A DNA stretch of 31,784 nt. Source: CAZRGV01 sp964599655. GTDB lineage: Bacteria; Planctomycetota; Planctomycetia; Isosphaerales; Isosphaeraceae. The translations under genes were made by a program, and so were the position numbers. Within the stretch, counting starts at the first letter, position 1; each line of letters starts with the position of its first letter. Positions 1 through 7,729 of the stretch are shown in pieces. The notes under the pieces were generated by a model, which did no database searches, was not told where the DNA came from, and was given only the letters and a program-made list of their open reading frames with translations. Location of the stretch: NCBI GenBank assembly GCA_964599655.1, contig CAZRGV010000068.1, positions 1 to 31,784 on the forward strand, given 5' to 3'.

Positions 1-355
1 ACCAGTGCTCGGGTCCAACGACCCTGTCGGGTGGGACTGGTGGCTTGCCCACCAGTGCTCTGGTCCAACGACGCTGTCGGGTGGCACAGGTGGCTTGCCC
101 ACCAGTGCTCGGGTCCAACGACCCTGTCGGGTGGGACTGGTGGCTTGCCCACCAGTGCTCTGGTCCAACGACGCTGTCGGGTGGCACAGGTGGCTTGCCC
201 ACCAGTGCTCGGGTCCAACGACCCTGTCGGGTGGGACTGGTGGCTTGCCCACCAGTGCTCTGGTCCAACGACGCTGTCGGGTGGCACAGGTGGCTTGCCC
301 ACCAGTGCTCGGGTCCAACGACCCTGTCGGGTGGGACTGGTGGCTTGCCCACCAG
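1..355. repeat. Tandem 50-bp repeat, two alternating versions (100-bp higher-order unit)
   Basis: Seven head-to-tail 50-bp units fill 1-350, and five bases of an eighth follow. Odd units (1, 101, 201, 301) are identical to each other, and even units (51, 151, 251) are identical to each other. The two versions differ at unit positions 11, 23, 35 and 38. Across each unit border an inverted repeat can fold: ACTGGTGG, a five-base loop, then CCACCAGT after odd units, and a nine-base version with one mismatch after even units. The array is cut by the left edge, so its full length is unknown. No stop codon occurs in any of the six frames, so the long plus-strand reading frames here are a composition effect. 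It lies beyond the probable terminator of the leftward hydrolase gene. Its role is unknown. Confidence 0.95.
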
Positions 356-373
356 GGCCACCCGCGTCAGCCT

Positions 374-403
374 CCGGTCGGGTCCGATCGCGTCCCCGAC
401 CGG
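374..403 (-). terminator. Probable hairpin terminator of the secreted hydrolase gene
   Basis: A perfect 9-bp stem (CCGGTCGGG at 374-382, CCCGACCGG at 395-403) with a 12-base loop lies 28 bases past the stop codon of the leftward gene. There is no clear T tract, as is common in high-GC genomes, so the termination role is inferred from position and stem strength. Confidence 0.5.
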
Positions 404-431
404 ATGTTCTGCCGTCGCCTGGGAGCGTTCG

Positions 432-2012
432 CTACGAACCGCGCTCCGGGCGTCGGGTCGCGGCGGGTGCGTTGACGGTCAATTCGCCGAGCCGGAGCCT
501 GGGCATGACCTGGACTCTCGGATGGGCGGGGTCGGCGGGGACGAGGGCGAGGGCACGAACGCGGTAGTTGCCGTTTCGGAGATTCCGAGTGGTCAACGAC
601 CAGGAGCCGTCGGGTCCGGCGTTGGTCTGGCCGATCTTGATCGCGCCCTTTGGACTGCCGGCGACGATCCAGATCCTGGCATTCGGGCCGGAGGTTCCCT
701 GGAACTCGGGGCGATGGACCGAGGCCACGCCGAGGCGGCCGGTCGTGCTGGCCGGAGTGCCTGAGGCGGGCGACAGGGACGCGGTCAGGAGGCTCTGGCA
801 GACGTAAGGCGTGCCGTTGCCCAGGGTTGGGATGACGTTAACCTGATACCAGTCATGGACGTTGAAGTCGCCGCTGTGGCTGATGCCGGGCCCTGTGATG
901 TCGCAGTAGGTCGCCTCGCCCTTAACGGGGACCTGGCCCCAGAGGTTGAACAACCCACCGTTGGAGCCATGGGTGAACTGAACCGGGGTCTTTTGATAGA
1001 ACACCTCGGCCTGGTCGACGTTGCTGGGGACGACCACGAACGGGTCCTTGGCCCTGGCCTGGTAGTCGTTGATGGCCTTGCGGGCGACCCAGCCCATGAA
1101 GCCGCTTCGGACGCTGTATTGCGGCGCGGGGAAGCCGTTGTTGGCGGCGTGCGGGTCGAGCAGGGTTTCCTTGATGAATCCGGCGTCGATTTGCGGGGTG
1201 GACTGCTTCTGAAGTTGCTGCAAGGCCACGCCGTTGACGACGGTCCCCTCGCTGTGGCCGATGAAGTGGAGGTCAACCGGCTCGTTGGCGGGGAACTGCT
1301 CGGCGGCTTGCCGCACCTGGTTCGCCAGCCGTGGGCCTTGCTTGGCCGCGGAGCCCGGGTGGTCGCTGACGGCGACCCAGTTGAACGGGATCACGACGTC
1401 GTAGCCCTGCGCTTTCAAGGCGTTGGCCATGCGGTTTTCCCAGGCGGGGATGCGGTTCCCGGGCGTCGATTGCAGGCCGCCGTGGGTGACAATGGCGATC
1501 GTATGCTTGCGGAACGAGGCCGTGTTGTCGGTCGTGGTCGTCTCGGCGACCGAGCCGGAGGGGTTCGCGACGACGAGAACGTACGGATGCAACGGGTTGG
1601 GCGGCAGGCCGTTGGCCAGCGGGATGTCGAGCTGATGCACGCCTTGCTGGGTGGCGTCGTGGCCGTTCGCGTCGAGGGTTGGGGGCGAGGCGCTCGTGCC
1701 GGGAGCCACCACCTGGAATGAGCCCACGAGTTGATCGCTCGGGTCGAACGTGGCATCGGCCGATCGGTAGACGCCCAACTCGAACGACCGAGGCAGGTCG
1801 GCGTTCTGGACGGCATAGTCGAGGACGACGCTGTTGGAGTCGGGCGTCGATGCCGAGATCATGGCGATGTTGGGCGTGGGCGCCGCCAGGAGCCGGCGAT
1901 CTTCGAGGCCCTCGATCGACGGCCGGTGTCGCGAACGGCGACTGGCGGAGCCGGATCGGGGTTGGTTGGCGTTTCGGATTCGGAAGAGCCTCGGCGCAAG
2001 CTCAAAGCGCAT
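432..2012 (-). CDS. Secreted alpha/beta-hydrolase-like protein with LEDRRLL N-terminal motif
   Basis: The 526-residue protein begins with a basic stretch followed by LEDRRLL (residues 36-42), the LEPR-XLL-type motif common at the start of planctomycete exported proteins. Residues about 46-165 resemble a CARDB-like beta domain. Residues about 170-400 look like an alpha/beta hydrolase. They contain the nucleophile elbow GHSEG (252-256, Ser254), a possible acid in LLDPH (about 286) and candidate histidines at 379 and 386. The last 110 residues resemble a bacterial Ig-like domain (DGSWSLTT near 468-475). The ATG at 2012 follows GAGGGA at a 7-base spacing. The substrate cannot be told; esterase or lipase-like activity is a family inference. 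It is divergent from the sigma-factor gene. Confidence 0.85.
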   Translation of the reverse strand: MRFELAPRLFRIRNANQPRSGSASRRSRHRPSIEGLEDRRLLAAPTPNIAMISASTPDSNSVVLDYAVQNADLPRSFELGVYRSADATFDPSDQLVGSFQVVAPGTSASPPTLDANGHDATQQGVHQLDIPLANGLPPNPLHPYVLVVANPSGSVAETTTTDNTASFRKHTIAIVTHGGLQSTPGNRIPAWENRMANALKAQGYDVVIPFNWVAVSDHPGSAAKQGPRLANQVRQAAEQFPANEPVDLHFIGHSEGTVVNGVALQQLQKQSTPQIDAGFIKETLLDPHAANNGFPAPQYSVRSGFMGWVARKAINDYQARAKDPFVVVPSNVDQAEVFYQKTPVQFTHGSNGGLFNLWGQVPVKGEATYCDITGPGISHSGDFNVHDWYQVNVIPTLGNGTPYVCQSLLTASLSPASGTPASTTGRLGVASVHRPEFQGTSGPNARIWIVAGSPKGAIKIGQTNAGPDGSWSLTTRNLRNGNYRVRALALVPADPAHPRVQVMPRLRLGELTVNAPAATRRPERGS

Positions 2013-2327
2013 CGGGAGATCCCTCGCGAGGAGAGGGCAACGGGTCGTCTACGATGGGATTCCGGCCAGGATGGCGAGTGAACGACAGGACCGACCGGGA
2101 TCGACACGACTCGGTCGGGCTATCGGCTTGTGATCGGCGATCCGGCAGGATCGACTTGATCCAAAAATTCGTTGCGACCGATTTTTTCGGGCGAATTTCC
2201 AGCAGGGTTTCCAAACGGGGACCGGCTCCGCGTCCTCGAAGGGCCGGTCCCCGTGGTTGGAAATCGCGTCTAAGAAACCCGGCGTTCGTGCGTGAGAGCG
2301 GTAGACGGGCCTCACGGGGGAGAGCGG
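2013..2327. other. Divergent intergenic region between hydrolase and ECF sigma genes
   Basis: This 315-bp stretch separates two divergent genes and should hold both promoters. No convincing housekeeping -35/-10 pair is visible. It holds two hairpins: a strong one at 2208-2263 (separate entry) and a smaller one at about 2168-2196 with CCGA/TCGG around a T run. A weak ECF-like pair (GGAAAT at 2259-2264, CGTT at 2283-2286, 18 bases apart) lies just before the sigma gene and could mean autoregulation, but the match is poor. Confidence 0.6.
2208..2263. promoter_or_regulatory. Long inverted repeat upstream of the ECF sigma gene
   Basis: Left arm 2208-2226 pairs with right arm 2243-2263. The inner 12 bp (ACGGGGACCGGC against GCCGGTCCCCGT) and outer 7 bp (TTTCCAA against TTGGAAA) are perfect, separated by a two-base GG bulge. 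The loop is about 16 bases. It could be a leader hairpin, a small-RNA or terminator stem, or a protein-binding site. The sequence does not decide between these. Confidence 0.6.
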
Positions 2328-2873
2328 ATGACGGATACCTGCCGAGCCACCGAGTCCGGGAAACAGCATTGGATTCGCGACGCGGTCGCGCGGTACGAGG
2401 GGCCGTTGACGCTGTATGCGTCGCGGTTGCTCGCCGACGCGGAACGGGCGCGTGACGTCGTGCAGGACACGTTTCTGAAGCTCTGCGGCCAGGACGAGTC
2501 GGACCTGTCGAACCGGCTTGCCGAGTGGCTGTTCACCGTTTGCCGCAACCGGGCCCTCGACGTTTTGAGGAAGGAGGGACGCATGACTCGCCTGAGCGAA
2601 GACCAGGTGCAAACCTGCCGGAGCCCCGATCTCGACCCGTCCGACGCCCTGGAGCGACGCGACTCGGCCGCGAGGGTGCTGCAACTGCTCGACGCCTTGC
2701 CGAACAACCAGCGCGAGGTGATCCGCCTGAAGTTTCAAAACGGCTTCTCGTATCGCGAAATTAGCCGGATCAGCGGCCACAGCGTCAGCAACGTCGGCTT
2801 TCTGATCCACGTCGGTTTGAAAACGATCCGCCAGCGCCTTGCCGACGGCCTTCCGGCCGAAGCCCAGTCCTGA
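2328..2873 (+). CDS. ECF-family RNA polymerase sigma factor
   Basis: This 181-residue protein has a sigma-70 region 2 (DVVQDTFLKL near residues 44-53, then WLFTVCRNRALDVLRKEGR) and a region 4 helix-turn-helix (LPNNQREVIRLKF, then SYREISRISGHSVSNVGFL). The size is normal for an ECF factor. The ATG at 2328 follows GGGGGAGAG and is preferred over an upstream in-frame GTG at 2292. The next gene starts 23 bp later on the same strand and encodes a membrane protein with an anti-sigma-like N-terminus, so the two very likely form a sigma/regulator pair. Target genes cannot be read from this window, although the sigma gene may regulate itself. Confidence 0.93.
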   Translation: MTDTCRATESGKQHWIRDAVARYEGPLTLYASRLLADAERARDVVQDTFLKLCGQDESDLSNRLAEWLFTVCRNRALDVLRKEGRMTRLSEDQVQTCRSPDLDPSDALERRDSAARVLQLLDALPNNQREVIRLKFQNGFSYREISRISGHSVSNVGFLIHVGLKTIRQRLADGLPAEAQS

Positions 2874-2896
2874 ACCGAACCGAGAGGAGAACCGCC

Positions 2897-5302
2897 ATGA
2901 CCTTCGATCCGAATGACGCGAGGCTCACGGCCTTTGCCCTCGGCGAGCTGGAGGGCGACGAGCAAGCGGCCATCGAGGCCCTGCTGGCCGAAAATCCCGA
3001 CGCGCGCCAGGCCGTCGACGACATTCGACAAACGGCCCGGCTACTGACCGAGTCCTTCCAGACCGAGCCCAGCCCCGGCCTGGCTCCCGAACACCGGCAG
3101 GCGATCGAGGCGAAACTGGCCTCGACCGACATCGACGAGACCCTTCCGAGGTCCGCCGGCGCGGCGCCTCCCAGGATGGTTCGCGTGCGGTGGATGCCCA
3201 TCGGCCTGGCCGCCGCCGCGACGATCGCCATCGCCGCCGGGACTTTGGCCTTGTTGCATCAACAAACTCAAACGCTTGTCGAGCCCACGGCGACCATGGA
3301 ACTCGTCCAGGCGGCCGATCGAGCCGCGCCGAGGGCGGCGCCGACGTTCAGGGACGGAGCCCCCAGCCCTCCCGTGTTGATCCCAACCGAGGCGACGGCC
3401 TCGGCGCCCGAGCACGCCCAGCGCGGGACGCAGGTCCGGCTCTATTCGGCCGAGGCACCGTCGCCGAACAGCCGGAGCCTGCCCGCGCCCGCTCCTCTCG
3501 CGGGTCAGCCGTTGAGCCCCCGCGCCGCGAGTGGAGGCATGATGGGCGGCATGGGTGTGATGTCGGGGGTCGATTCCAACTCGATGATACCGCCGACGTC
3601 GGGGCCCTCGAAGCCTCGCCGTCGATCGGACGTCGCGCTCCGAGAGCTCGAAGCCCATCGCGTGGATCGGTACGACAACAACGAGGGCCTGGACGCCCGG
3701 AACCTGGCGGTTGACGCCGGATTGCCGACGGGTTCAAAGGCGAGGCAACTTGGAGAGCTCGCGGTCCACGACGACCGCGACGCCCGGCTCGCGAATCCGG
3801 CTCCCGAGCCGGGACGGAAGCGACTCGAGGAGATGCCCGAACTCCGGCAAGCGGCGGAGGCTGGCGCCGGGTTCAACACCGAGCAATATGCCTTGACCGT
3901 CGAGAACGACTACCAGAAGGTCACGGCGCAGAACAACATGTCGACCTTCTCGATCGACGTCGACACGGCCTCGTACGCCAATGTGCGGCGGTTCCTCAAC
4001 CAGAACGCCCTGCCGCCCAAGGACGCGGTGCGGATCGAGGAGCTGATCAACTACTTCACCTACGAGTATCCCCAGCCCGAAGGGGATGACCCGTTCTCGG
4101 TCAACGTCGAGGTGCTGCATTGCCCCTGGAACGCCAAGCACGAGCTCTTGCGGATCGGCCTGAAGGGGAAGCAAACCGATCGGAAGCCGTTGAACCTGGT
4201 GTTCCTCGTTGATGTCTCGGGCTCGATGCTGCAGCCGAACAAGCTGCCGCTGGTCAAGGAAGGGCTCCAGTTGCTGGTCAACGAGCTGACCGAGAACGAC
4301 CGGGTGGCCATGGTCGTCTACGCGGGAACTCGGGGACTCGCCTTGCCCTCGACGCCGGGCCATCGCAAGGCCGAGATTCGAGCGGCCATCGACCAACTCG
4401 AAGGGGGCGGCTCGACGAACGGTGGCGCGGGGATCAACCTGGCGTATGACGTGGCGGTCGCGAACTTCGTGAAAGGGGGCGTCAACCGGGTCATCCTCTG
4501 CACCGACGGTGATTTCAACGTGGGCGTCACCGACGTCGGCGCCCTAGTCCGCCTGGCCGAGGAAAAGGCCAAGACGGGCGTCTTCCTGAGCGTTCTCGGA
4601 TTCGGCCAGGGGAACCTGAAGGATCAGACGATGGAGCAGATCGCCGACAAGGGAAACGGCAACTACGCCTACATCGACTCGTACCAGGAGGCCCGCAAGG
4701 TGCTGGTCGAGCAGTTGAGCGGCACGTTGGAGACGATCGCCAAGGACGTCAAGATCCAGGTCGAGTTCAACCCGGCGAAGGTCGGGGCCTATCGCCTGAT
4801 CGGCTACGCCAACCGGATGCTCGAAAACAAGGACTTCCGCGACGACACCAAGGACGCGGGCGAAATCGGCGCGGGGCACACCGTGACGGCGCTCTACGAG
4901 CTGGTGCCGCCCGGTGAGGAGGCGAAGGCCCTTCCCGACGCCAGCGGATCGCGGTACGTCAAGCCGGCCGAGGTGGCCGACGAGGCCAAGACGGGCAACG
5001 AGCTGTTGACCGTCCGGCTTCGGTACAAGTCCCCCGAGGGAACCACCTCCCGCGAGATCGAGCGCCCCGTCGCCAACGAGGTGAACGATCTCGGACGCGC
5101 GTCGACCGACTCCAAGTTCGCCGCCGCGGTGGCCGAGTTCGGCATGCTGCTCCGCGACTCGAAGTACAAGGGGGACAGCAACTTCGACGCGGTCCTCGAA
5201 CTGGCTCGCGCCAACCTCGGCCACGACCCGTCCGGCTATCGCCGCGAGTTCGTCGAGCTGGTCGAGAAAGCCAAGTCCCTGGCCGCTGCCGCGGGTCGCT
5301 GA
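2897..5302 (+). CDS. Membrane anti-sigma-like / YfbK-type von Willebrand factor A protein
   Basis: The 801-residue protein starts with an acidic helical region (residues 1-75, LTAFALGELEGDEQAAIEAL) of the kind that begins planctomycete anti-sigma proteins; no zinc HxxxCxxC motif is present. One membrane helix follows at about 100-122. Then comes a low-complexity Ala/Pro/Gly linker to about 320, a YfbK N-terminal domain (NMSTFSIDVDTASYANVRRF, from 347), and a VWA domain with an intact metal-binding motif DVSGSM (439-444). The DUF3520-type C-terminal region ends at about 800. The gene follows the sigma gene by 23 bp with AGGAGA before the ATG. Inferred role: it holds the ECF factor at the membrane and releases it on a signal sensed by the outer VWA part. 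Confidence 0.87.
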   Translation: MTFDPNDARLTAFALGELEGDEQAAIEALLAENPDARQAVDDIRQTARLLTESFQTEPSPGLAPEHRQAIEAKLASTDIDETLPRSAGAAPPRMVRVRWMPIGLAAAATIAIAAGTLALLHQQTQTLVEPTATMELVQAADRAAPRAAPTFRDGAPSPPVLIPTEATASAPEHAQRGTQVRLYSAEAPSPNSRSLPAPAPLAGQPLSPRAASGGMMGGMGVMSGVDSNSMIPPTSGPSKPRRRSDVALRELEAHRVDRYDNNEGLDARNLAVDAGLPTGSKARQLGELAVHDDRDARLANPAPEPGRKRLEEMPELRQAAEAGAGFNTEQYALTVENDYQKVTAQNNMSTFSIDVDTASYANVRRFLNQNALPPKDAVRIEELINYFTYEYPQPEGDDPFSVNVEVLHCPWNAKHELLRIGLKGKQTDRKPLNLVFLVDVSGSMLQPNKLPLVKEGLQLLVNELTENDRVAMVVYAGTRGLALPSTPGHRKAEIRAAIDQLEGGGSTNGGAGINLAYDVAVANFVKGGVNRVILCTDGDFNVGVTDVGALVRLAEEKAKTGVFLSVLGFGQGNLKDQTMEQIADKGNGNYAYIDSYQEARKVLVEQLSGTLETIAKDVKIQVEFNPAKVGAYRLIGYANRMLENKDFRDDTKDAGEIGAGHTVTALYELVPPGEEAKALPDASGSRYVKPAEVADEAKTGNELLTVRLRYKSPEGTTSREIERPVANEVNDLGRASTDSKFAAAVAEFGMLLRDSKYKGDSNFDAVLELARANLGHDPSGYRREFVELVEKAKSLAAAAGR

Positions 5303-5314
5303 TCGACCCATTGG

Positions 5315-5406
5315 CCCTCACGAAACGAACCCAGGCCGAGCCGGCGCCCTTCCCAAACCGAGCGGAGGGACGTCGGCTCGGGTCGTTTCGTTGGCGTTCG
5401 TGAGGG
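5315..5406. terminator. Large imperfect inverted repeat between convergent genes
   Basis: CCCTCACGAA at 5315-5324 pairs with TTCGTGAGGG at 5397-5406, and CCGAGCCGGCG near 5336-5346 pairs with CGTCGGCTCGG at 5371-5381, with interruptions between. It lies just past the stop of the VWA gene and upstream of the end of the leftward small genes, a position that suits a bidirectional terminator. Confidence 0.55.
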
Positions 5407-5501
5407 TCGAACCGTCGTCGTGGTTCCGCGGGAACACGTTCTTGAGTTCCGCGAGAAACGATTATTGTCGTTGGATGATGTGTGATTGGACGGATGATCG
5501 A

Positions 5502-5819
5502 TCAGCGGCGGAGCCGGTGGCGATGCTTCCAACGCAGCAAGGCCAGGCGGAGCCTCATGCGCCACTGGACGAGGGTGGGTCGGAGGGCCAGGAGTCCTCT
5601 GGCTCGGAAATGGGCACGGGCCCAGAGCAATCGGAGCCGGACGCGGAACCAGATTTCCAGGCGTCGGAGCCAGGGCAGGGGGCCGCTCGGTTCGGACGTG
5701 GTGGCGGGAGGGAAGAGCTGCGCCAGGCGCCGCGACGAGACCAGGGAGGTTCTCGGTTGCGGAGCCGGTGTCGAGCCGTCGGCCTTCGAGTCCGAGGTGG
5801 TCGGCTCGGTGTCGATCAT
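5502..5819 (-). CDS. Small arginine-rich hypothetical protein, ATGA-coupled to its neighbour
   Basis: I do not recognise this 105-residue protein. Residues 1-50 are Ser/Thr/Pro-rich and probably disordered. From residue 49 on, an aromatic and strongly basic segment begins (LPWLRRLEIWFRVRLRLLWA), and the protein ends in KHRHRLRR. The pattern suggests amphipathic basic helices able to bind membrane or nucleic acid, but this is inference. Its ATG (5817-5819) overlaps the TGA of the upstream gene (5816-5818) as ATGA, which argues for translational coupling and against a chance frame. It ends facing the VWA gene. Confidence 0.65.
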   Translation of the reverse strand: MIDTEPTTSDSKADGSTPAPQPRTSLVSSRRLAQLFPPATTSEPSGPLPWLRRLEIWFRVRLRLLWARAHFRARGLLALRPTLVQWRMRLRLALLRWKHRHRLRR

Positions 5820-6160
5820 CCGACGGGCTCCAGGTTGGTCGGTTCGGCCAGGGAGAGTCCGTGGGCGCGGTAACGGGCGTCGCCGATCACATACTTGGCC
5901 GGAATCGCGATGCGGCGGCCGAAAAGCCGGCCCCAGAAGGTGGTTCCCAGCGGCACGACAAGCTGGTCGGCTCCATGCTGATCTTTCCGTCGACGGACGC
6001 GCGTGCCGGCCGGGGCGATGATGACCGCGATCACGCGATCGTCCGCGGACTGACGGATCAGGCGGCGCTCCGCGAACGAGATCGTTGCCCCGACGCGATC
6101 CTTGACCGTACTGGTACAGAGATAAACGGGAAATCGAGTGGGGCGATTCAGCCGCTTCAT
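5816..6160 (-). CDS. Small hypothetical protein, first gene of an overlapping pair
   Basis: This 114-residue protein is unrecognised. It has an ordered, beta-rich look (RFPVYLCTSTVKDRVGATIS near the start, then RVIAVIIAPAGTRV, DQLVVPLGTTFWGRLFG, IAIPAKYVIG). It has no signal peptide or membrane helix. Start ATG 6158-6160 has GAGGG about 11 bases upstream; an in-frame TTG at 6235 would add 25 residues of shadow-like composition and is less likely. The stop overlaps the next start as ATGA. The pair is flanked by an inverted repeat on one side and about 190 bp of non-coding DNA on the other. Confidence 0.65.
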   Translation of the reverse strand: MKRLNRPTRFPVYLCTSTVKDRVGATISFAERRLIRQSADDRVIAVIIAPAGTRVRRRKDQHGADQLVVPLGTTFWGRLFGRRIAIPAKYVIGDARYRAHGLSLAEPTNLEPVG

Positions 6161-6352
6161 GGAACAGATCACCCTCGACGAGGATCGGCCGCCTGGGGTG
6201 TTTTTCAGTGTAAGGGGACGATGCACGAAACGCAACTGCCCATCGAATTCGCGACAAGGGCCGTGCCGCTCGGGAATCGGGCGCGGGGCCGGGCTCCGTA
6301 AGCTCGTGTCGCGGCGGACGTTCCGAGGCGCCCGTTGCCGATTCTCCGAGAC

Positions 6353-7663
6353 TCAAGGCAGCGGGACGTCGTGGAATTCGAAGGCGACGGGAATCGTCAA
6401 GACGCGGCTGGGTGTCTCGTAAACGAACTGGTAGTCGGACAACGTGCCGGGGGCGTCGACGAAGATGTATTCGAAGCCGAGCCGGCCGGGGCGGACCTCG
6501 GTGTTCGAGAAGCCGCCGTTGTGCTCGAAGCGGGAGCCGTCGGCCCGCTGGAGCCAGAGGCGGTTGTTGAACAGCCCTTGTTGATAACTTTCGAAGGCCG
6601 GTCCCTCGCCGGGCATTTCCAGTCGGACCCGAATTCGCCAGACCTGCTCCTCGGCCTGCGCCGATTCGAGCGTGACCTTGATGTCCCCTTGCTGGATCGT
6701 GACATTCTTCGCGTCGAGCTTGGGGAACTGGAACCGTTTGAGGCCGGCGGGAATGGTCACGTCGGCCTTGATCTTGAGCCGTTGGAGCGAACGGGCCGAG
6801 CGAAGGGGAGCCTCCATGTTGAGGTTGAGCTCGGCCACCGGATTCTCGGGGCGGAGGACGACGCTCGACGACTCGTCCATGACGTCGGGGAGGACCGTGT
6901 TACCCTCGTTGTCGACGATTTCGAGCTGGTTGGCCTTCAGGGCGAGCAGCATCGGCCGCAGTCGCGGCTCCCAGGCGAACTCGATCTGGGCGTTCGCTCG
7001 GCCCTGGTTGGTTTCGAGGTCGAGGGTCGACGAGATGCGTTTTAGGACGACGCGAAACGGGCCGGGATACTGGATGAGCGCGGCGTTCCGCTTCGGCTCG
7101 ACGCCGATCATGTCCGGCAGGTCAGGCTCTCCCGGCTTCAGGCCGATCGAGCCGTCTCCGGTGTAGAACTCGGGGGCGAGCTCCGCCTTCTTGCAAAGGA
7201 TGTCGAGCGCCTCGAAGAATGGCCTGTCCTGGATGTCGAGGTCGAGAGAGGGGTTGGTCGCGTCGGCGCCCAGGGCCTCGCGAAGGTCGGTGAGCCGGTT
7301 GTTCGACTGGACCTGAAGCGCCTTGAGCGCCTCGGTGAGCCGGATGCCCTTGGCCTGGATGGTGACGCGAGAGGCGTCCAGGCTGGCCGACTCGAGCGCG
7401 GCTTCCAGTTCCTCGCGGACCTTCGCCAGGCGTTGCTTGCGGAGCTCGCCTTGAACCTTCGACTCCTCCGGAAGCAGCGACAAGGCCCGAGGCCCGAGGC
7501 CGATGAGGGCCTTTTCCGCGGCCTCACGGTCGTCGGCCTTCTCCGAGCCGAGCTTCTCCACCAGCGAGGCTACCCGGTCGTTCAAGGCCGCGTCCTGACC
7601 CGACGCCGGCCACGCCGGGACGATCCAGAGACCCAGCAAGACCAGCCGAAAAACACGCGTCAT
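6353..7663 (-). CDS. Secreted hypothetical protein (436 aa)
   Basis: The ATG at 7663 gives a good signal peptide (MTRVFRLVLLGLWIVP, cleavage probably after PASGQ). An upstream in-frame start at 7726 would bury it. Residues about 23-110 are helical and charged and read like one HEAT-type or coiled segment (DDREAAEKALIGLGPRAL is reminiscent of planctomycete exported HEAT-like starts). The rest is a beta-rich domain with no catalytic motif I can name. It follows the aminopeptidase gene by 66 bp on the same strand and may share its transcript. Its function is unknown. Confidence 0.8.
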   Translation of the reverse strand: MTRVFRLVLLGLWIVPAWPASGQDAALNDRVASLVEKLGSEKADDREAAEKALIGLGPRALSLLPEESKVQGELRKQRLAKVREELEAALESASLDASRVTIQAKGIRLTEALKALQVQSNNRLTDLREALGADATNPSLDLDIQDRPFFEALDILCKKAELAPEFYTGDGSIGLKPGEPDLPDMIGVEPKRNAALIQYPGPFRVVLKRISSTLDLETNQGRANAQIEFAWEPRLRPMLLALKANQLEIVDNEGNTVLPDVMDESSSVVLRPENPVAELNLNMEAPLRSARSLQRLKIKADVTIPAGLKRFQFPKLDAKNVTIQQGDIKVTLESAQAEEQVWRIRVRLEMPGEGPAFESYQQGLFNNRLWLQRADGSRFEHNGGFSNTEVRPGRLGFEYIFVDAPGTLSDYQFVYETPSRVLTIPVAFEFHDVPLP

Positions 7664-7729
7664 GGGAGTGTCCCTTCGTGAGCGGACAGCGAAGCCGGAC
7701 GGAGCCGGTCGGGGCGATCGGATCACGTG

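Noticed and set aside
1..355. CRISPR array
   Set aside because: There are no unique spacers between repeats; units are contiguous and all sequence is repeated.
5..764. Three long plus-strand reading frames over the tandem repeat
   Set aside because: They arise because the repeat has no stops. They share the same rotated peptide, have no ribosome site and continue antisense into the hydrolase gene.
855..1721. 288-residue plus-strand frame
   Set aside because: Antisense shadow of the secreted hydrolase, with the biased composition typical of GC-rich antisense frames.
5502..6356. One 284-residue leftward gene covering both tiny genes
   Set aside because: Its first 180 residues are Arg/Pro/Ser-rich shadow sequence in the wrong frame of the 114-residue gene. 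Only the last 105 residues look like protein, and they start at an ATGA overlap.
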